A stretch of 10,229 bases of DNA from Aeolococcus sp035552595 (GTDB lineage: Bacteria > Chloroflexota > Dormibacteria > Aeolococcales > Aeolococcaceae). Of this stretch, positions 5,539 to 10,229 are shown in pieces (within the stretch, counting starts at the first letter, position 1; the number at the start of each line of letters is the position of its first letter). The position numbers and the translations under genes are program-made. The stretch is from positions 1-10,229 of the forward strand of contig DASZKZ010000069.1 in the NCBI GenBank assembly GCA_035552595.1. The letters run 5' to 3'. The notes under the pieces are model-generated. The model saw only the letters and a program-made list of their open reading frames with translations. It was not told the origin of the DNA and searched no databases.

Positions 5539-6942
5539 GTGCCAGAGCGCTTCGACGTGGTCATCCTGGGCGGTGGCTCGGGCGGCTACGTCGCAGCCAT
5601 CCGGGCCGGCCAGCTCGGCCTCCGCACCGCCGTGGTCGAGGCCGACAAGGTGGGCGGAACCTGCCTCCACAAGGGCTGCATCCCCACCAAGGCGCTGCTC
5701 CAGAGCGCCGCCCTGCTCGACCAGGTCCGCGACGGGCACCGCCTGGGCGTGAACACCGGCGAGGTGAGCTTCGACTACGGGGTGGCGGCGCGGCGCCGCG
5801 ACAAGGTGGTCGGCACCCTCTACAAGGGGGTGGAGGGGCTGCTCAAGAAGAACCAGGCGATGGTGGTGCGCGGCCGCGGCCGCCTGGAGGGCCCGGGGCG
5901 GGTGATCGTCGCGGCGGAGACGGGCGTCGACCAGGTGGAGCTCGAGGCCGGCCACGTCATCGTGGCCACCGGCTCGCGCCCCCGCCAGGTGCCCGACCTG
6001 CCCACCGACGGCCGCCAGCTGCTCACCAGCGACGACGCCCTCTTCCTCGACGAGGTCCCGGCGAGCGCGATCGTGCTCGGGGCGGGGGCGGTGGGGGTGG
6101 AGTTCGCCTCCTTCTGGCGCAGCGCGGGCAGCGAGGTGACGGTGGTGGAGATGGCTCCCCGCCTGGTGCCCCTGGAGGACGAGGCGATCGGCCGCGAGCT
6201 CCAGAAGCAGTTCGAGGGACGCGGCATCCACTGCCTGGTGGGCACCACCCTGGACACCTCCAGCGTGGAGCGCAACGAGGGCGGCGTCGCTGTGACGGTG
6301 CGCGGTGAGGACGGCGAGCAGCGGCTCCAGGCGACCGTCCTGCTGGTGGCGGTGGGCCGGGCCGGCAACGTCGAGGAGATCGGCCTCGAGGCGGCGGGCG
6401 TGGCCGTCGAGCGCGGGGCCGTGCAGATCGATGGTGAGCAGCGCACCAGCGCCGCCGGGATCAGCGCCATCGGCGACTGCGCCGGCGGCTTCCAGCTCGC
6501 CCACAAGGCGATGCACGAGGGCGTCATCGCCGTCGAGGCGATCGCCGCGCGCAGCCCGCACGCGCTCGATCCCACCCTGGTGACGCGGACCACGTACTGC
6601 ACGCCGCAGATCGCCTCACTGGGGCTCAGCGAGGCCGAGGCGCGTGAGGCCGGCCACGAGGTCAGCGTGGGCATGTTCCCCTTCCGCGCCAACGCCCGCG
6701 CGGTGGTGTGGGGAGAGACCGGCGGCTTCACCAAGGTGGTGGCCGACAGCGCCACCCACTCGGTCCTGGGCGTGCACATCATCGGCCACGAGGTGACCGA
6801 GCTCATCTACGGCCCGGCTCTGGGAGCCCTGCTCGAGACCACCCCGTTCGAGATGTCCCGGGCGGTGGCGCCGCATCCCACCCTCAGCGAGTCCCTCGCG
6901 GAGGCCGCGCTGGCCGTCTCCGGCGAGGCCATCCACATCTAG
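5539..6942 (+). CDS. lpd: Dihydrolipoamide dehydrogenase (E3)
   Basis: E3 reoxidises the dihydrolipoyl groups of E2 and passes electrons through FAD and a disulfide to NAD+. From the GTG at 5539 the protein has 467 residues, the usual length. FAD-binding GGGSGG is at 11-16. The redox disulfide is Cys42-Cys47 in GGTCLHKGCIPTK. The NAD-binding GAGAVG is at 181-186, the second FAD contact GDCAGG at 312-317, and the catalytic His446-Glu451 pair lies in the C-terminal HPTLSES. The frame also permits a GTG at 5515, but that would put the TATACT box inside the gene and add eight residues before the conserved FDVVILGGGSGG; 5539 is preferred. It is first in the operon and 15 bp before E1 alpha, an order also known from lpdV of the Bacillus subtilis bkd operon. 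Confidence 0.95.
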   Translation: MPERFDVVILGGGSGGYVAAIRAGQLGLRTAVVEADKVGGTCLHKGCIPTKALLQSAALLDQVRDGHRLGVNTGEVSFDYGVAARRRDKVVGTLYKGVEGLLKKNQAMVVRGRGRLEGPGRVIVAAETGVDQVELEAGHVIVATGSRPRQVPDLPTDGRQLLTSDDALFLDEVPASAIVLGAGAVGVEFASFWRSAGSEVTVVEMAPRLVPLEDEAIGRELQKQFEGRGIHCLVGTTLDTSSVERNEGGVAVTVRGEDGEQRLQATVLLVAVGRAGNVEEIGLEAAGVAVERGAVQIDGEQRTSAAGISAIGDCAGGFQLAHKAMHEGVIAVEAIAARSPHALDPTLVTRTTYCTPQIASLGLSEAEAREAGHEVSVGMFPFRANARAVVWGETGGFTKVVADSATHSVLGVHIIGHEVTELIYGPALGALLETTPFEMSRAVAPHPTLSESLAEAALAVSGEAIHI

Positions 6943-6957
6943 AGGAGCCGGACGAAC

Positions 6958-7965
6958 GTGGTCGTGGCCAAGACCGATGCGGTGAGCAGGGAGAATCTCG
7001 ACGGCGAGACGCTGCGCGCCATGTACCGCCACATGCTCCGCTCGCGCGTCCTCGACGAGCGCATGTGGGTGCTCAACCGCCAGGGACGGGCACCCTTCTG
7101 GATCAGCGGCATGGGCCACGAGGCCATCCAGGTGGCCGTGGGCATGAACATGGAGCCGGGCACCGACTGGCTGGCCCCCTACTACCGCGACCTCGCGCTC
7201 ACCCTGGTGCTGGGCATGACCCCGCGCGACCAGCTGCTCTCGGTGCTCGCCAAGGCGGAGGACCCCAACAGCGGCGGCCGCCAGATGCCGGCCCACTACG
7301 GCTCGCGGGCCCACAACATCATCAGCACGGGGTCGCCGACGACGACCCAGCTGCTCCACGCCGCGGGGATCGCGCTGGCCATGAGGATGCGCGGCGACGC
7401 GGCCATCTGCGTCACCGCCTTCGGGGAGGGCAGCACCAGCGGGGGCGACTTCCACGAGGCCCTCAACTTCACCGCCACCCACAAGCTGGCGGTGGTGTTC
7501 GTGGTCGAGAACAACGGTTACGCCATCAGCGTTCCCGTCGAGAAGCAGATGGCCACCCCCAACGTGTCGGACCGTGCCATCGCCTACGGCATCCCCGGCG
7601 TGAGCGTCGACGGCAACGACGCCATCGCCTGCTACCGGGCGGCGCGCGACGCCGTGCAGCGGGCGCGCAGCGGCGCCGGCCCCACCCTGCTCGAGGCCAA
7701 GGTGCACCGGCTCACCTCGCACAGCTCCGACGACGATCAGCGCCGCTACCGCAGCGCCGACGACCTCGAGGCGGAGCGCCTGCAGGATTGCATGCCCCGC
7801 TTCCGGGCCATGCTCGAGGACCTGGGGGTGCTCGGCCCGGGCGACTCCGACAGCCTGCGCACCGAGCTGGTGGCGGAGGTGGACGAGGCCACTGCCTACG
7901 CGGAGCAGGCGGCCGATCCCCTTGCCGAGACAGCGCTTCTCCACGTCTACGCGGAGGACGTCTGA
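6958..7965 (+). CDS. bkdA1: 2-oxo acid dehydrogenase E1 alpha subunit, branched-chain type
   Basis: E1 alpha binds thiamine diphosphate with E1 beta and decarboxylates a 2-oxo acid, then acylates lipoyl-E2. The protein has 335 residues. The ThDP/Mg motif runs from GEG (156-158) to ENN (184-186), with GEG as in branched-chain E1 alpha instead of the commoner GDG. Other family blocks are GMGHEAIQVAVG (51-62), PYYRD (74-78), GGRQMPAHYGS (106-116) and the loop SHSSDDDQRRYR (254-265), which resembles the branched-chain enzyme's HHSTSDDSSAYR. The GTG at 6958 is chosen because AGGAG (6943-6947) lies ten bases upstream; the GTG at 6964 is a less well spaced alternative. It follows lpd by 15 bp, and its TGA shares one base with the E1 beta ATG. 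Substrate preference (branched-chain versus pyruvate) is inferred from motifs and gene order. The symbol indicates family only. Confidence 0.9.
   Translation: MVVAKTDAVSRENLDGETLRAMYRHMLRSRVLDERMWVLNRQGRAPFWISGMGHEAIQVAVGMNMEPGTDWLAPYYRDLALTLVLGMTPRDQLLSVLAKAEDPNSGGRQMPAHYGSRAHNIISTGSPTTTQLLHAAGIALAMRMRGDAAICVTAFGEGSTSGGDFHEALNFTATHKLAVVFVVENNGYAISVPVEKQMATPNVSDRAIAYGIPGVSVDGNDAIACYRAARDAVQRARSGAGPTLLEAKVHRLTSHSSDDDQRRYRSADDLEAERLQDCMPRFRAMLEDLGVLGPGDSDSLRTELVAEVDEATAYAEQAADPLAETALLHVYAEDV
7953..7957 (+). promoter_or_regulatory. Strong ribosome binding site for E1 beta inside the E1 alpha end
   Basis: GGAGG ends seven bases before the ATG at 7965 and lies inside the last codons of E1 alpha. 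With the TGATG stop-start junction it sets the start of E1 beta and suggests coupled translation of the two E1 subunits. Confidence 0.7.
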
Positions 7966-8948
7966 TGCCCACGCGCAGCTACCTGGAGGCAATCCGCGAG
8001 GGCATGCGCGACGAGATGCGCCGCGACGAGCGGGTCATGATCCTCGGCGAGGACGTGGGCACCAAGGGCGGCGTGTTCGGCACCACCGAAGGCCTGCAGA
8101 AGGAGTTCGGCGAGTGGCGGGTGATGGATGCGCCGCTGGCGGAGTCGTGCATCGTCGGGGTGTGCATCGGGGCCGCGCTCTACGGGATGCGCCCCATCGC
8201 CGAGATCCAGTTCCAGGATTTCATCATGCCCGCCGTCGACCAGATCGTCAGCGAGGCGGCCAAGATGCGCTACCGCAGCAACAACCACTGGGGCGTGCCC
8301 ATGGTGCTGCGCGCCCCCTTCGGCGGGGGCATCCACGGCGCCCTCTATCACTCCCAGTCCATCGAGGCGATGTTCTGCGGCGTCCCCGGCCTCAAGGTGG
8401 TGGTGCCGAGCACCCCCTACGACGCCAAGGGGCTGCTGGTCAGCGCCTTGCGCGACCCCGACCCGGTGCTCTTCTTCGAGCACAAGCGCGCCTATCGATC
8501 GGTCAAGGGCGAGGTTCCCGACGAGGAGTACACGGTGCCGCTGGGCGCGGCCGCGGTGGTGCGCGAGGGCGAGGACATCGCCGTCTTCACCTACGGGATG
8601 ATGGTGCACGCCGCCCTCGAGGTCGCCGAGCGACTCGCCGCCGACGGCTTCGAGTGCGAGGTGGTCGACCTGCGCAGCCTGCGCCCGCTGGACCGCGCGG
8701 CGATCATCCGCAGCGCGCGCAAGTGCGGCAAGGTGATGGTGGCCCAGGAGCCCAACCTGGCGGTGAGCATCTCGTCGGAGGTGTCGGCGATCGTCGCCGA
8801 GGAGTGCTTCGAGCACCTCGACGCGCCGGTGATGCGCATCGGCGGGCCGGAGATCCCGGCCATGCCCTACGCGGCCGCCCTCGAGGAGTTCTACCTGGTC
8901 ACCCCCGACAAGCTGGAGGCCGCGCTGCGCAAGCTGGCCGCGTACTGA
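7965..8948 (+). CDS. bkdA2: 2-oxo acid dehydrogenase E1 beta subunit, branched-chain type
   Basis: E1 beta completes the alpha2beta2 decarboxylase and contributes the glutamate that activates thiamine diphosphate. The protein has 327 residues, standard for the family. Recognisable blocks are MILGEDVGTKGGVFGTTEGL (25-44), DAPLAE with Glu60 as the expected ThDP-activating residue, QFQDFIMPAVDQIVSEAAKMRYRS, and GALYHSQSIEAMF (125-137) with His129, close to the LYHSQSPEAFF signature of branched-chain E1 beta. PGLKVVVPSTPYDAKGLL (141-158) and FEHKRAYR follow as usual; the C-terminal transketolase domain contains VVDLRSLRPLD. The start at 7965 is fixed by GGAGG seven bases upstream and by the one-base overlap with the E1 alpha stop. 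A 13-bp gap with GAGGA leads into the E2 gene, so all four genes look co-transcribed. Confidence 0.93.
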   Translation: MPTRSYLEAIREGMRDEMRRDERVMILGEDVGTKGGVFGTTEGLQKEFGEWRVMDAPLAESCIVGVCIGAALYGMRPIAEIQFQDFIMPAVDQIVSEAAKMRYRSNNHWGVPMVLRAPFGGGIHGALYHSQSIEAMFCGVPGLKVVVPSTPYDAKGLLVSALRDPDPVLFFEHKRAYRSVKGEVPDEEYTVPLGAAAVVREGEDIAVFTYGMMVHAALEVAERLAADGFECEVVDLRSLRPLDRAAIIRSARKCGKVMVAQEPNLAVSISSEVSAIVAEECFEHLDAPVMRIGGPEIPAMPYAAALEEFYLVTPDKLEAALRKLAAY

Positions 8949-8961
8949 GGACAATCACACC

Positions 8962-10229
8962 ATGGCCATGACAGTCACCATGCCGCAGCTCGGTGAGAGC
9001 GTCACCGAGGGGACCATCGCGCGCTGGCTGAAGCAGCCCGGCGAGCAGGTGGCCAAGTACGAGTCCATCGCCGAGGTGGTCACCGACAAGGTCAACGCCG
9101 AGATCCCCGCGCCGGCCGAGGGCAGCATGGGTGAGCACATCGCCAAGGAGGGCGACGTGGTGGCGGTGGGCGCGCCCATCTGCACCATCGAGACGGCCGA
9201 GCAGGGGCAGGCCAACTCGGCGTGGCACCAGGGCGACGGGGCTGCGGAGGCCGAGGCGCCTGCCGCCGCCGGGCAGGCTGCGCAAGCGCCAGAGCAGGCG
9301 GTGGCCGAGCAGCCCGGGCAACCGGAGGCGGTCGCGCAGGAGGAGCCCAGCCCGCAGCCTGCGGCGGCCCCGCAGCAGGAGCAGCCGGTCGCAGCGCAGG
9401 CCACCGCGGCGCCCGCGGCGGGCACCGCGCCCCCGGCCTCGGAGCACGCCGGCAACGGCAGTGGCGGTGGCAACGGCAGCGAGCAGTACCACCTCACCCC
9501 CGCGGTGCGCATGCTGGTGCGCGAGCACGAGGTCGACCTGTCCCAGGTGGAGGGCAGCGGCCTCGGCGGCCGCATCTCCAAGAAGGACGTTCTCGACCAC
9601 GTCCAGCGGCGCGATGCCGGCGGCGGGGTTCGCAGGGCGGCGGCTGCGCAGCCCGCGGCCGCGGCGCCCGCGGCCCCGTCCGCGGCAGCGGGTGCTCCGG
9701 CGCCGGCGGCGTCGACGCGCGCCACCGCTCCGGCTCCGCAGCGCGCCGAGGGCGACGAGGTCATCCCGCTGACGCCGACACGCCGCGCCATCGCCGAGCA
9801 CATGGTGCGCAGCCGCCATACGTCACCACATGCGTGGATGATGATGGAGGTCGACATGTCGCGCGTGGCCCGGCTGCGCGCCACCCGTCGCGCCGAGTTC
9901 GAGCAGCGCTACGGCGCCAAGCTGACCTACCTGCCGTTCGTGGCCCGCGCGGTCTGCGACGCGCTGCGCCAGTACCCCACGCTCAACTCGTCGTGGAGCG
10001 ACGAGGGCATCATCGTGCACCGCGACCTCCATCTCGGCATCGCCGTGGCGCTGGAGGAGAACCTCATCGTCCCCGTCATCCGCAACGCCGACCGGCTCAG
10101 CATCGCCGGGCTGGCCACCACCATGCAGGACCTCGGCGACCGTGCCCGCACCAACAAGCTCAAGCTCGACGAGATCCAGGGCGGCACCTTCACCCTCAAC
10201 AACACCGGCGCGCTCGGCACCGTGCTCAC
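8962..10229 (+). CDS. bkdB: Dihydrolipoamide acyltransferase (E2), 3' end missing
   Basis: E2 is the structural core of the complex; its lipoyl arm carries the acyl group from E1 to CoA. The frame is open to the window end, giving 422 residues. One N-terminal lipoyl domain (about 4-78) has the lipoylated Lys43 in VVTDKVNAE. A long Ala/Pro/Gln/Glu-rich linker (about 80-172) ends in a Gly/Asn/Ser stretch. The peripheral-subunit-binding domain is at about 175-214 (LTPAVRMLV to GRISKKDVLDHV). A second Ala/Pro linker leads to the acyltransferase domain from about 267 (IPLTPTRRAIAEHM). The catalytic HxxxD motif near the C-terminus lies beyond the window. Start ATG 8962 has GAGGA (8947-8951) ten bases upstream; ATGs at 8968 and 8980 are possible but less well spaced. 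The substrate class (branched-chain or pyruvate) is not decided by the part seen. Confidence 0.94.
   Translation, partial: MAMTVTMPQLGESVTEGTIARWLKQPGEQVAKYESIAEVVTDKVNAEIPAPAEGSMGEHIAKEGDVVAVGAPICTIETAEQGQANSAWHQGDGAAEAEAPAAAGQAAQAPEQAVAEQPGQPEAVAQEEPSPQPAAAPQQEQPVAAQATAAPAAGTAPPASEHAGNGSGGGNGSEQYHLTPAVRMLVREHEVDLSQVEGSGLGGRISKKDVLDHVQRRDAGGGVRRAAAAQPAAAAPAAPSAAAGAPAPAASTRATAPAPQRAEGDEVIPLTPTRRAIAEHMVRSRHTSPHAWMMMEVDMSRVARLRATRRAEFEQRYGAKLTYLPFVARAVCDALRQYPTLNSSWSDEGIIVHRDLHLGIAVALEENLIVPVIRNADRLSIAGLATTMQDLGDRARTNKLKLDEIQGGTFTLNNTGALGTVL

Noticed and set aside
4147..6561. 804-codon open frame on the minus strand across the S41 and lpd genes (also 1558-2946, 2795-4105, 6616-7992 and 7947-8954 minus)
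   Set aside because: These are shadows caused by GC-rich third positions of the + strand genes. Their translations are His/Asp/Val/Gly/Arg-rich without domains, and each runs across well-supported genes and their junctions.
9202..9480. Low-complexity GC-rich stretch as a repeat element or foreign insert
   Set aside because: It is in frame and encodes the Ala/Pro/Gln/Glu linker normal between the lipoyl and subunit-binding domains of E2; no exact tandem unit is visible.

Overview
The window is GC-rich (about 70% by eye) and codes almost entirely on the + strand. It holds two tightly packed operons of core bacterial genes. No mobile element, CRISPR array, tRNA or rRNA is visible. Composition, the prfB-ftsE-ftsX-M23-S41 order and the actinobacterial/chloroflexal look of the proteins suggest a high-GC Terrabacteria lineage (Chloroflexota, Ca. 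Dormibacterota or Actinomycetota). This is inferred from general family resemblance and is weak at phylum level.

Region 1 (1-960) is the 3' part of prfB (release factor 2), cut by the window edge. Region 2 (961-1240) is a 280-bp gap. It holds a 7-bp stem-loop just after prfB, a pair of 9-bp direct repeats one helical turn apart, a TATACT -10 element, and a leader of about 165 nt with two long interleaved inverted repeats. Region 3 (1241-5499) is a cell-wall operon: ftsE, ftsX, a coiled-coil LytM/M23 peptidoglycan hydrolase, and an S41 carboxy-terminal processing protease. The ftsE/ftsX and M23/S41 junctions are ATGA overlaps. FtsEX is the ATP-driven membrane complex that switches on a periplasmic or extracellular hydrolase, and the M23 protein next to it is the obvious client. 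The S41 protease is a plausible brake on that hydrolase.

Region 4 (5539 to the end) is a 2-oxo acid dehydrogenase operon: E3 (lpd), E1 alpha, E1 beta and E2 (cut by the window edge). The order E3-E1a-E1b-E2 and the E1 sequence motifs match the branched-chain (bkd) type, so the complex probably oxidises branched-chain 2-oxo acids to acyl-CoA, although pyruvate cannot be excluded. lpd appears to be leaderless: its -10 box sits 7 nt before a GTG start.

The two operons share an identical 11-nt promoter core (TATACTCGGGC), the only two TATACT boxes I noticed. The coding content is conventional. The more interesting signals are in the non-coding DNA before ftsE and in the shared promoter.
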